DNA of 64,000 nt from Siphonodentalium dalli (Eukaryota; Mollusca; Scaphopoda; Gadilida; Siphonodentaliidae): positions 42,507,503-42,571,502 of the forward strand of contig CP136065.1 of the NCBI GenBank assembly GCA_032622095.1, in the 5' to 3' direction. A program made the position numbers and the translations under genes. Below the pieces are notes generated by a model. That model was not told the origin of the DNA. It ran no database searches and saw only the letters and a list, made by a program, of their open reading frames with translations. Positions 37,301-47,762 of the stretch are shown piece after piece (the first letter of the stretch is position 1; each line of letters starts with the position of its first letter).

Positions 37301-38014
37301 TGGAAATGTAGTGCAGACCTGTTCAAAAAGAGTGGTCGCAGTGTGCAGTCAGACATGGTTTGGTTACTTCTGAGATAAAGGAAAACGCAGTCCGTAGCAC
37401 ATGACTTTTCAGGATCCTCTGACAAGGGTTTATCTGCCAGATACAGAGGATTTCTTTCATATTTTAGAACAGACGCATCGCCTAACATAAACAATTCAAA
37501 CTATCGCTGTGTCGGACACATGTAGCTGCTACATACATGCATAACATCATTTCTTTTAAACTGAAAATGATTAGCCAGTATATATAACAGAGGAGCACCT
37601 GGACATCTCTTTAAGACATCTGTATCTTCATGAAGATGTGATAAACTAGATTGATTGATTGATTGATTGATACATCTCTATGTAAAACACAATTGTCGTC
37701 TTTTATTGTTTCGAACTAATGTGTTTATGTTTCATGCTATAACGTCTGAAGTATACGCAGTTGTAAATAAATAAATAATTCTTTATTGTGGGAGGGAATA
37801 AACGCGATAACCAAAATGATAATCGCTCCGATCTGACAAGGTGAGCCACTACTTATATTCCAAGTGTAAGAATCATGTTTTGTGATGCCATTTTGATATA
37901 CAATTTATGAGAATACGTGTAACACTTTGAGAGCACGAGTATTCTCTATTCCCACCAAATATCCAGATGGTTTCACATCACTTTAACCTGGGCAACGCCG
38001 GGTAACCCTGCTAG
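34314..38014 (+). mobile_element. Non-autonomous Helitron-like element, about 3.7 kb
   Basis: The left end TCTATATTTGCGAATG followed by a CTGT microsatellite (34329-34368) and the right end with the hairpin-capable GGGCAACGCCGGGTAACC, ten bases before the terminus, finishing in CTAG, are the typical termini of mollusc Helitrons (5' TC, subterminal hairpin, 3' CTRR). It sits between A and T without target duplication, as expected. No Rep/helicase frame is seen. The interior is built of degenerate repeats with GCCGATTGCCACCAAA-like blocks and the 0.6-kb duplication listed next. Confidence 0.72.
35263..37060 (+). repeat. 0.6-kb direct duplication inside the Helitron-like element
   Basis: 35263-35890 and 36448-37060 are close copies (AACTTTAAGGGTACAWTCGA, GACGCGAAATTGGTGCCGTT, ATATTAATAGCACTGATTCC). 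The intervening 0.55 kb is unique. A GATT microsatellite follows later at 37651-37671. Confidence 0.9.
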
Positions 38015-38660
38015 TATATAATAAAGCCACTTCATCTTACGTGCATGCATTAAATTTTGTCCTCAGAGACAGGGTTTGTGTTTTTAATTTTTTACTTGGG
38101 TGATATCTCGCCCAACCTCGATCAAACCGTTCAACAAGGAGACCAATGTAGATATTAGAGTGTTGGATCAATTAAGTGAACAAAGCAATGATAAATCTGA
38201 CACAGCCATGTCTTTTTTGACCGAATGACCCCCAAAATGACTCGTTCCTATTTACATGTCAATGTTAACATCCATGACTAATAGTGTGCACTGAAATTCA
38301 TATACAGCTGTTTACAGTGAATTTTCCCCCGCAAATCTCTGTTTTAGTGTTAAAAGGGGGTGGGTGTCCAAAAATGGTCGGAAAAAACTGCCGAAATTGA
38401 AAAAAAAATGGACGCGGGGGTGGGTGGGTCCCAACAAAGGTCGAAATTCAAAAATCAGCATACGTGCCTGCAAATTTTTTCCGACTCCCCCCTGACTTGC
38501 GGGGGGGGGGGGAATTCACTGTAAACAGCTGTATATGAATTTATGTGCATACTATTTGTGATGGATTGTATATAGCATTCTGTACTATACTATAGTCTGG
38601 GGCATATAACAAAAATGGCCGCCATGACAGACGCCATTTTTTCTAGAGTCTGAAAGGTAA
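38015..38660 (+). repeat. Dispersed repeat E, copy 2, second part
   Basis: Resumes the match to 31718-32050 directly after the Helitron-like element and is interrupted again by the MITE at 38279-38556. Confidence 0.8.
38279..38556. mobile_element. MITE with about 53-bp inverted ends
   Basis: Ends starting AATAGTRTGCAC and running through AAATTCATATACAGCTGTTT and ACAGTGAATT to a C-run/G-run are inverted copies (38279-38331, 38503-38556). The interior has G-rich TGGGTGGGTCC. No coding capacity. It is inserted in repeat E copy 2. Confidence 0.88.
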
Positions 38661-40516
38661 CTTTTTCTAGTTAGCATCCGGAAAACAGAATCCGGCTTTT
38701 AAGTTTGTACTCTGTGACCTTTTGACCTGGTTGACCTTGATCAGATATTCACAACCACATACACCCCCGTTGTATATAGAAATGCACGCCATTTCGTTTG
38801 GTATATAACATGTCCCCACTACATGTATTTAAATGCAGTTCTTGTTGGGTCCATTTCAATCTAACTACCCTTAAACAAATGCGATCGAAAAGAACTATGG
38901 TAACTGGGAGAAACGATTACAATTTCCATACATTACAAACATATCTCGCAGCGAATGTTTTATATGTTGTCAGGAAGAAGCCCCTGCATACATTAAGAAT
39001 AAAATAAATTCTGTAAATATTTTCAACCGATATATGTCGTATTTTGACTGGACTATAACATATGGTTCAAATGGAACTACTCAATCCGGGGGTGCATGCG
39101 CATTAAGACAATATTAGGTGGACACACCAACTGAGACCCTATACAGCCACGTCCCTATCCATCAAAGATTTACACTGTTTAATTTTCCCCTACCATACGT
39201 ACAGTTCCGGGCCTATATTATTGAAAATATCCTACTATATACAAGGCATGTATTAGCATGAAATTAAAACACAAACAAACATACGAATACGCCCACCCAT
39301 GTGCACACACGCCCCTCCCCCGCCCACCAACACACACAACGACAAAGAAACATCTGCCATGTGAAGACCTGTCCGAAAGATAATGGTATATTCCATATAA
39401 TGGGGATATTTTACTAGCTCAAGTCCTAAAGTACGTGCCATTCTACGGATTTTCTTTCGTGCAATCGAATCCTAACTGGCGGAACCAGCGTCACCAATGA
39501 TTTAAGGAAATGTTATGCGGTCTGCATCCTATATGGACCACACCGCCGTCAACAATTCATAAGTGAATAACTGACAAACTTGATAGCTTTTATAATGAAG
39601 TATGACTTAATATATATTACATAATTATTATAATAATTGAAAATCGATTCATTAGAATGCGTGACTGACATTGAGTGATTATCAGTACTAATTCACGGAC
39701 AAAAACAGTCAAAATGCGAAATATATAATCCGCATCTTTGACATCCCAACTCCGGTTTGGCGACATCTTATTGCAGTGTCGATCCGCGGCTTTGACCCCC
39801 ATAATTATGGTGAGTACCTACACTTGATCGCGGTTAGTGATTTTTTTTCTTTACGAATCGCACTGTAGGGTGGAACAACTTAAGGTTACTCGAACATATA
39901 TTTTCTATTGATACTTGCATTTTCCGCCGTTAGCGGCGGCTAATTATACCTCAAACGAACTATCTAACGTCAAAAAGTGTCCAAGATTTATGATAAAAAC
40001 GGATATGAGCCGGAATGTCCATTAAATGTAGCGGGGCGACAGCAAGCTATCATAATGAGGGAACATTACGCTTTACGAATTTATGTTTTAAATAGTGGAT
40101 AGCAACATCAACCGGGCGATAAATACATTCATCTGAGGGAGGATATGTTCATTTATCAAAAACCGCATGGTCCGGTTTCGTGATACCTTCCGGGTTGGTG
40201 ATATCAGGTACACGGGTTGAACTTTGTGTATAGCATATATGGTCATGTAGTAGCATCGTTTGGTGTCATAATTAAAACGTTCAACCCTTCAAATGAATTC
40301 GTAGAAAACACCTGTATTTTTGATTGCCACAATATAGCTGTAAACATTATATTGAAGGAACTTGTCCATATCTGAGCAACGCTCACGTGCGAATGAATCA
40401 ACTGTGACACGATAACACCAGTCGGCAGTCGCCACGTAGACACGTCCTCACTCGAGATAATTTACAGCTCCACCCTTTGATTGATTGTTTGACAATTCTA
40501 AACCGCGATGAAGAAA

Positions 40517-40962
40517 AGACGGATTCGTCATCTCAAGTTTAGCCTCGGTAAAGCTGGTTTAGCTGGACCGCCGAATAAGATGGTTTAGTTGCTGGTTTAA
40601 GCTTATGAAACGCAGACAAATTATCGAAATTGACAAAAACTTATCCCCGCACGCTGTATATGTGTGAGTGCTTGTCGCTTATAAATTTCCAATCAAAATA
40701 TGGTCGTTGTCGTAATTATTGATTTTCGCAATCAATAAAACGAGGCGGTCCGCATTAGGCAAGTACGATTAATTATCTCGACGATACAGAGACACTACTG
40801 CTAAACCAACGGTCTGGCTGGACCAGGTTTAAACCAAAGATGACGAATGCGTCACTTAAACCTGTGTTCGCGGGTTTAAACCACGGATTTTGCTGACTCA
40901 CGGCGGTTTAAACCTAGATGTTTACGTAGACCAGGTTTAAACCGGAGATGACGAATCGGGCC
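40517..40962. repeat. GTTTAAACC-rich fold-back end of the 15.1-kb interval
   Basis: Begins CGGATTCGTCATCTC and ends with the inverted GGAGATGACGAATCGGGCC. In between are at least six GGTTTAAACC or close variants in both orientations. It could be a complete short element of the same family. Confidence 0.75.
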
Positions 40963-41395
40963 ATCATATTGTACCTTCTTGTCCAGATTATTCCTGCCAA
41001 TACATTCAACTAAGTCCCTTAGCGACTTGAAGCTTTCGAAACCCCACTCCAAGCAAGCATCATAGTCGAAAATGTTCTATATCAAGCCTGTATACACCAG
41101 CTGTGTCGCTTCTGGTGTTCGTATCTTAATAAAATGCCAGATATCACACAGACTTAACTAATTTCCACATCCGTAAGAGAAGACCTGTTTTGGACTGGCC
41201 TTAAATGTCTTGATAACAGAGAGTTTGACTTCGCTTATGACTACTCACTTGTCTGGCCTGTTAACAATGAACCGCTCGCGCACAGGTGAACAATGTTGTC
41301 AATTATTGGTGCGGCTATGTAAAATACATGTATTTTACATACAGAGATTACATGCACGTGTGTATACACCCTTAGGGTTTATCATCAAATCCTTC
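40963..41395 (-). mobile_element. Element B, minus copy, second piece
   Basis: Reverse complement of about 22750-23150 (ATTGTACCTTCTTGYCCAGA, TAAGTCCCTTAGCGA, ACTGGCCTTAAATGT), ending in the inverted CACCCTTA terminus. With 25795-25866 it forms one complete copy. Confidence 0.88.
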
Positions 41396-41891
41396 TTTTC
41401 AGATAACAATTCATCCGATAATCCCATGAACAGTAACAAGCGGGCGCAAATTACGTTTACGTACATGATCATATTAGTGATTTTATTTTAATTTGTTTTT
41501 GTATTATACATACAACCTTTTGTGATAGTTTTACGGCTATTTTTAGAACATCATTTTCACGCGATCTCGCGCAAGCGCAAAACGGGAGGGAGTACCAAGA
41601 GGGAGTACTCTATCTTGTTGGCACCATTAACCAAGAGGGAGAACTCTATATTGTTGGCACCATTAATGAAGGCCAATGATATTATTTCAACTAATATATT
41701 TCACCGCGAATTATGCTTGGTTTTAGACAAATACTATGCACAATTAATCTATTTTTAGTCTTGTAATCGAGATTTATTTTTACAGATATGGCCCGGAAGA
41801 GATACACTATCTTTAATTGTTCCAGCTTTTTAGTGAATTCGTTAAAGTTTGAAGATGTATCTTTGTAAATGGACCACCTTAAGGCGGAGGT

Positions 41892-42222
41892 CGAGTGACC
41901 ATTTTGAATGGGGATTGCCAAGCAAATCTGCGGAGCAAAAGTCACAGAGTTGCACATAATTCAGAGTGTGACTTGATGCGGTATTGGAAACAACAGGTAT
42001 TTATTTATCTGGCGGGTCCGCTTGGGACTTTTATATTATTTTTTTCCAATGTAGGTCAAGTGATGTAATTCAAGAAAAAAATACTCAAATATATATTGCA
42101 AAAATGTATAATTTACCAAGCGGACCCGCCAGATAATACATAAATAATATGTGCAACTCTGTAACTTTTGCTCCACATATTTGCATGGAAATCCCCATTC
42201 AAAATTGTTCACTTGACATCCC
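41892..42222. mobile_element. Nested fold-back MITE next to exon 3
   Basis: The outer arms pair ATTTTGAATGGGGATTGCCA / TGGAAATCCCCATTCAAAAT and GTTGCACAT / ATGTGCAAC. An inner pair, CTGGCGGGTCCGCTTGG / CCAAGCGGACCCGCCAG, lies at 42010-42136. The element ends only 30 bases before the exon 3 acceptor. Confidence 0.88.
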
Positions 42223-42252
42223 TCATAATTAACTAATTAATCCCCTTCACAG

Positions 42253-42462
42253 AGGAGTGGTGTCCTACATATCTCGGGTACAATACGTACACATACAGTG
42301 ACATCGACGTCGAGATGTGCATGAAGTTGAATGAGACACTCTTGCTCCGAGAGGACGCTGAAAAGGTTTGCTTCAACGACGGCGGCCATTTTGTTGAGAT
42401 TCCCAGCAGAGCCGTCCACACCAAAATGGTGAATTCAATCATTGCTAAACGGACTGGAACAA
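42253..42462 (+). CDS. Exon 3: first half of C-type lectin-like domain
   Basis: Acceptor TTCACAG before AGGAGTGG; donor ACAA|GTAAGT at 42463. 210 bases, phase 1 in and phase 1 out. Translation starts EWCPTYLGYNTYTYSDIDVE and continues to AEKVCFNDGGHFVEIPSRA. The CP-Y-GYNTY start, the ADAxxxC-like DAEKVC and the GGHxVEI motif are the hallmarks of the first half of a C-type lectin-like domain. Cys are at protein positions 140, 159 and 176. Confidence 0.85.
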
Positions 42463-43871
42463 GTAAGTACAACAAATTTATCAAAAAATGAATCTTACCC
42501 ATCCCAGAATCCCGAATAAAAATATTGCTGACAGGGCTATAGTTATTAATAAAACTCCTATCCTCGGATTAAACGAAGTACTTGCACGTTGTTCTGTTCT
42601 TGTGATAATGCGATATAGTTTTTTCACTTATATACAGGACTGCAGGGACCTGGCCAGTCGGATGGATAGTTGTGCGTGGTGTAAACCTTAGAATTCCGAA
42701 CTGCACCATCTCACCCGTTGAAACAGACAATAATCGAATTTTGGTCTAAAACACAAATGTTATCTCATAATTTAAATATAATCAATGGCGAAGCTGTGTT
42801 TGATGTAATTGTTATCGACTGGGTTAACCCTCGTAATGAGCTTTACATGTATGTCACAGCCAATGCAATAACGTCGATGAAATGAAGGAAATCACATCAA
42901 TACCGGAATCACATACCGGATTATATATACGTCAATAGCATACGGGATTATACATACTTGTACATCAATCTCATACGGGATTATAAATACATGTACATCA
43001 ATCTCATACGGGATTATACATATGTCAATATCATACCGGATTATATATACGTCAATATCATACGGCATTATATATACGTCAATCTCATACGGGATTATAC
43101 ATACGTCAATCTCATACGGGATTAAACATACGTCAATCTCATACGGGATTAATACATACCTCAATCTCATACGGGATTATACATACGTCAATATCATACG
43201 GGATTAAACATACGTCAATCTCATACGGGATTATATATACGTCAATATCATACGGGATTAAACATACGTCAATCTCATACGGGATTATATATACGTCAAT
43301 ATCATACGGGATTATACATACGTCAATCTCATACGGGATTAAACATACGTCAATCTCATACGGGATTATACATACGTCAATCTCATACTGGATTATACAT
43401 ACGTCAATCTCATAAGATTATCGTCGTTTTTTTTAAAGAGGCTGACATTTAAACAATATTTTATTTATATCCATTCTAAATAAAACATTACCTATATAGT
43501 TAAAGGTTATAATTTAGAAATAAGATTTTTCAATTTATGATAATTTCCTCAAGAATATACCAATAGTATAGCATAATGATGATATGAATGCGATATTATT
43601 CACAAAACACGCTTTGTGTCCGAGAAAATACAGGTCGAGTGTTGTTCAGTTTATCAGTGTTTATCGGTTTGATTGTTTATAAGCAGAGCCACGATATTGC
43701 GTCTAACTAAGACAGCGTAGCCATGCCGAGTATTTAGATTCATGACATGTTCTATTGCATTGTATACTTTTAGAAATTAGGAAAATCCATAAAAAAACCT
43801 GTGGTAACCAGTGAAACCGCTACAGTGTTCGATAATGAGGACATTTATTGAATATTCTAACATTTTTTCAG
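42463..43871 (+). other. Intron 3 of the PAN/lectin gene
   Basis: GTAAGT donor and TTTTTTCAG acceptor. Its main content is the 27-bp satellite; the remainder is AT-rich with nothing else seen. Confidence 0.8.
42896..43415 (+). repeat. 27-bp satellite array in intron 3
   Basis: About 19 copies of CTCATACGGGATTATACATA CGTCAAT with AATCTC/AATATC and TATAC/TAAAC variants. Array-wide frames on both strands (IIPYEID-type, SYGI-type) are artefacts of the period being divisible by three. Confidence 0.95.
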
Positions 43872-44086
43872 GTCGCATATGGTTCGGCGGGTACGAAAAG
43901 GCTAACGACAAAGTACTGTACGATTATCTAGACAAAGTCGTTCCGTGGGTTGAGTGGGGTCCAATCGATCCAGGATACGGAAGAAACGAATACTGGATGG
44001 TCCTAAACATACATGAAGAATATCTGATAATAGACATGTTTCCAGGTTATTCCCATGCATTCATATGCCAGATAGACAAACCGTGA
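43872..44086 (+). CDS. Exon 4: second half of C-type lectin-like domain and stop
   Basis: Acceptor TTTTTTCAG before GTCGCATATGG; enters with two bases that complete the split Ser codon, ends at TGA 44084-44086. It encodes RIWFGGYEKANDKVLYDYLD, then VPWVEWGPIDPGYG, EYWMVL and HAFICQI. WFGGYE corresponds to the WIGL strand and FIC to the last domain cysteine (Cys272, pairing with Cys176 in the fold). The usual third cysteine, an EPN/QPD calcium-site motif and WND are not evident, so classical Ca-dependent sugar binding is doubtful. Confidence 0.87.
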
Positions 44087-44630
44087 ATCAACAGACAGCC
44101 AATACCGGTGGCCGGAGATATGGATAGAGGATATTCGTTCGAGGGAGAGGGTGACATACTTCGACAAACTTCATACAACTTTCCATGATGTTAAACACTG
44201 TACGCTGTGTCGGTTGAGTGGAAATATAGAGAGTGAAGTAGTTATTTCCATAAAAGTAATATTTCTAAATTGGCAGTACGAAACATTAATATTAGATATC
44301 GGGACCTATTTTTAAGCTTGACCTTGTTTGAGGGACAGTTCAATGTGCCTTTCCGATCGACACATGGCCATTTCACTGATTTAAGCACATATGAAGCAAT
44401 CAACGCCCAGTCCGTGCCTCCATAACTCTGCTATGTATTTCTCGAGTTTAGATTGGCTGCACAGAGCTATACTATTTTACGATAGTACCCCAGTAGGATT
44501 ACGACTCGCCTACTACTCTTTTTTTTATTTATAGTAACAGACCCATTTCGTGCAATCGGATTGCCACCCAAAAGACGCGACCAATCGCGAACAGTCCTTT
44601 TTTTAATCCAGATTTTCAATATTCACAGTA

Positions 44631-44636
44631 AATAAA
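44631..44636 (+). terminator. Possible poly(A) signal of the PAN/lectin gene
   Basis: AATAAA 545 bases after the stop codon, the first canonical hexamer I noticed downstream. It lies in repeat-rich DNA, so the assignment is weak. Confidence 0.35.
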
Positions 44637-44689
44637 AAATGTGACAAAATCAGACAAGAAATTGTGTGAGAATTGAAACCAATCTTCGA

Positions 44690-44830
44690 TACAATATAAT
44701 AATTAATGCATGTCTTGTCGTTGACTATGCCAAAATAATGGTCCTTGACGAGGAACAGTCAACCACTATTTTGGCATAATCAACTCCAATCCATGTATTA
44801 TTTTTTAATATTATATCGCACGTGACTTGC
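44690..44830. repeat. Fold-back repeat (ATGCCAAAATA pair)
   Basis: ACTATGCCAAAATAATGGT and CCACTATTTTGGCATAAT form an inverted pair around a 20-base loop, with AATATAATAATTAATGCATG and its complement extending the arms. MITE-like, no coding sequence. Confidence 0.75.
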
Positions 44831-44869
44831 TCGCGTTTTGATTGGCTGCGCAATGCTATTCTATTATAA

Positions 44870-45510
44870 CGAACCAAAGCCGAACGCTTTGGGTCGTATA
44901 TAGACTATATCTGATTATGTTACGTCACCAATTATTATCTAATACGACGCTGCTGTTTTGAATTTGTGCGAGCAACTTTGTCGCACAGTAGATCGGTGGG
45001 CCTAAAGCATTAATGTCGTAATTTGAAAATGTTGTTACTGTGTCTTTCGATTACCGGTTTACACATGGAAATCCTGAATACTGAATTACAATTTCAGTTC
45101 ATGCGTAGCGGTAGTTTACCTTTTATTGAGAACATAAGACATAATAAATAACGACACTAGTAACTACAGTCTACACCCTGCGGGACGAGTGCAAAGTGAT
45201 CGAAATTCGTTATGTGAAATATAATAAGATTATAATCACGAATTTACCGATCTACTGTGCGACGGTGGGCCTTCAATGTACAGCACTTGGTACTGTACTG
45301 TGCGAAACGAAATAATATATATTTAATATGGAACTAATTGTCATCATAAGACTACATAGTACATACATGCATCTGATACTCCATAAATATCATACTATTT
45401 TCTGGAATCGAAAGGAAACACATAATTATTAAAAACCAGAAGATTTCAGGGAAAGTTACATGATGACGTTGTTCGTCGATTTTCGTTGAATTCGACACGT
45501 ACTGTTCTTC
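44870..45510 (-). mobile_element. Dispersed element A, minus copy, with nested 282-bp MITE
   Basis: Reverse complement of 16900-17610 with moderate divergence. The inner unit 44981-45262 has perfect 16-bp inverted ends (TCGCACAGTAGATCGG / CCGATCTACTGTGCGA), and GGTGGGCC occurs beside both ends. Confidence 0.82.
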
Positions 45511-46150
45511 TTATAGTTATAGTGACAAAATAATATCGCACAATCAGATTGACACCTGAACACGCGGCCAATCCTAAACTACATTGAATGTCACTTATTG
45601 CGATATGCCACACCATAAGACCTATTGATGAATGATAATAATGTTACAAGTGTCTGATCATAGCCAATGTAATAAAACAGTTTGTCCAAATTCTTCCGTG
45701 TAATAACATGGAAGACGGACAATCCTATTCTATAGTGACTGGTACAACTTCGGTTTCTGATTTCATCGAAGATAAACAATTCAGCTTTTCAAATTTTCCT
45801 GAAATTTCCTTTTTAACACTGATTAACGACACAGTTTAAGAAATAAATACATATGCTATTAGTTGCAACTAGTAACTTAGATATATTCCACACAAACACG
45901 ACATCACAAATTGTTGACTTAATCACTAAAAGCGGTCAGAAGAATAATTGGGCGTGTTAAAAAAAGTTCAGCCGAATTGCATCTGAAGCTAGTTATTTAT
46001 ATCGATGACATGATCGTTGCTAAGTGCTTGTATTCGGCTGACTTAATGTGCTGCATGGGCTGGTATCAAATTCTCTGCAGATTTTGTGAAAATAAATAAG
46101 AATACATTCAGCTTTTTATGGGAATAAATAATCAAAATGCTATATAAATA
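45511..46150. other. Intergenic DNA between lectin gene and satellite
   Basis: A CAATCRGATTGMCACC segment at 45542 repeats 44557. Otherwise AT-rich with no gene seen. Confidence 0.45.
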
Positions 46151-47755
46151 TAAGAAATGAATATAGTGGATGTGTGTTATTGTGTGATACGGCGCGGTGG
46201 TCGTTAATGAATATAGTGGATGTGTGTTATTGTGTGATACGACACGGTGGTCGTTAATGAATATAGTGTATGTGTGTTATTGTGTGATACAGCGCGGTGG
46301 TCGTTAATGCATATAGTGGATGTGTGTTATTGTGTGATACGGCGCGGTGGTTGTTAATGAATATAGTGGATGTGTTATTGTGTGATACGGCGCGGTGGTC
46401 GTTAATGAATATAACGGTTGTGTGTTATTGTGTGATACAGCACGGTGGTCGTTAACGAATATAATGGATGTGTGTTATTGTGTGATACAGCGCGGTGGTC
46501 GTAAATGAATATAATGGATGTGTTATTGTGTGATGCGACGCCGTGGTCGTTAATGAATATAGTGGATGTGTGTTATTGCGTGATACAGCGCGGTGGTCGT
46601 TAATGAACATAATGGTTGTGTGTTATTGTGTGATACAGCGCGGTGGTCGTTAATGAATATAATGGATGTGTGTTATTGTGTGATACGGCGCGGTGGTTGT
46701 TAATGACTATAATGGATGTGTGTTATTGTGTGATACGGCGCGGTGGTCGTTAATGAATATAGTGGATGTGTGTTATTGTGTGATACAGCGTGGTGGTCGT
46801 TATTGAATATAATGGTTGTGTGTTATTGTGTGATACAGAGCGGTGGTCTTTAATGAATATAATGGATGTGTGTTATTGTGTGATACGGAGCCGTGGTCGT
46901 TAATGAATATAATGGATGTATGTTATTGTGTGATACAGCGCGGTGGTCAATAATGAATATAATGGATGTGTGTTATTGTGTGATACAGCACGGTGGTCGT
47001 TAATGAATATAATGGTTGTGTGTTATTGTGTGATACAGCGCGGTGGTCGTTAATGCATATACTGGTTGTGTGTTATTGTGTGATACAACGCGGTGGTCGT
47101 TAATGAATATAATGGATGTTTGTTATTGTGTGATACAGCGCGCGGTCGTTAATGAATATAATGGTTGTGTGTTATTGTGTGATACAGCGCGGTGGTCGTT
47201 TATGAATATAATGGATGTGTGTTATTGTGTGATACGGCGCGGTGGTCGTTAATGCATATAATGGTTGTGTGTTATTGTGTGATACAGAGCGGTGGTCGTT
47301 AATGAATATAATGGATGTGTGTTATTGTGTGATAAGGCGCGGTGGTCGTTAATGAATATAATGGTTGTGTATTATTGTGTGATACAGTGCGGTGGTCGTT
47401 AATGAATATAATGGATGTGTGTTATTGTGTGATACGGCGCCGTGGTCGTTAATGAATATAGTGGATGTGTGTTATTGTGTGATACAGCGCCGTGGACGTT
47501 AATGAATATAGTGGATGTGTGTTATTGTGTGATACGGCGCCGTGGTCGTTAATGAATATAGTGGATGTGTGTTATTGTGTGATACGGCGCCGTGGTCGTT
47601 AATGAATATAGTGGATGTGTGTTATTGTGTGATACGGCGCGGTGGTCGTTGGTTGCACATTTAGTGAGAACCGCTTCGTTGTTTAACACAATGTGATCGT
47701 TAAAACGACCACAGCGCCGTATCCACCAATAACACACATATACCCACTACATTCA
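46150..47755 (+). repeat. 50-bp satellite array with an inverted terminal unit
   Basis: About 30 copies of a 50-bp unit containing GTGTGTTATTGTGTGATACG and GCGGTGGTCGTTAATGAATA, from 46150 to 47650, with point variants. After a 50-base unrelated spacer, 47703-47755 is one inverted unit (ACGACCACAGCGCCGTATCC, AATAACACACA). Reading frames inside are repeat artefacts. Confidence 0.95.
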
Positions 47756-47762
47756 TTGTTTA

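Larger units (their letters stand above)
25867..40962. mobile_element. 15.1-kb TIR-bounded interval inserted in element B
   Basis: The left end GGCCGGATTCGTCATCTCC and right end (inverted) GGCCCGATTCGTCATCTCC continue as RGTTTAAACCT on both sides. Left flank ACATATC and right flank ATCATATTG together equal the empty site ACATATCATATTG seen inverted in element B at 23141-23153, with ATC duplicated (25864-25866, 40963-40965). A further inner end, CGGATTCGTCATCTC, lies at 40517. No transposase frame was recognised. The interior holds a LINE, a LINE fragment, a Helitron-like element and other repeats. It could be one large element loaded with later insertions or a composite of two short ones. Confidence 0.75.
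18555..42252 (+). other. Intron 2 of the PAN/lectin gene (23.7 kb)
   Basis: Donor GTGAGT at 18555, acceptor TTCACAG ending at 42252. Consists almost wholly of repeats and mobile elements, listed separately. A (CAA)n microsatellite lies at 18729-18749. I see nothing I can support in 21160-22747, 23734-25794 apart from AT-rich microsatellites and a poly-C run at 25713-25726, or 28506-29424, 38661-40515 and 41396-41891 apart from short repeats such as two 41-bp GAGGGAGWACTCTAT units at 41597-41670. Confidence 0.75.
11285..44086 (+). other. Gene span: secreted PAN / C-type lectin-like protein (four exons)
   Basis: Exons 11285-11593, 18455-18554, 42253-42462 and 43872-44086 join with matching phases (0, 1, 1) and GT-AG borders at every intron, giving 834 coding bases and a 277-aa protein. 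Order: signal peptide (1-24), PAN/apple domain (about 28-100), short Cys-rich EGF-like part (104-136) and C-type lectin-like domain (139-277). The product should be secreted and bind ligands, perhaps carbohydrate or protein, as such lectins do in mollusc immunity and shell matrix; that role is inference. Introns are 6.9, 23.7 and 1.4 kb and are packed with repeats. Confidence 0.82.

Noticed and set aside
42892-43207. Apparent proteins with IIPYEID or SYGI repeats on opposite strands
   Set aside because: 27-bp satellite period keeps both strands open; no evidence of selection or expression.
42896-47650. Possible CRISPR-like arrays (27-bp and 50-bp regular repeats)
   Set aside because: There are no unique spacers; units are simply tandem and the genome is eukaryotic.
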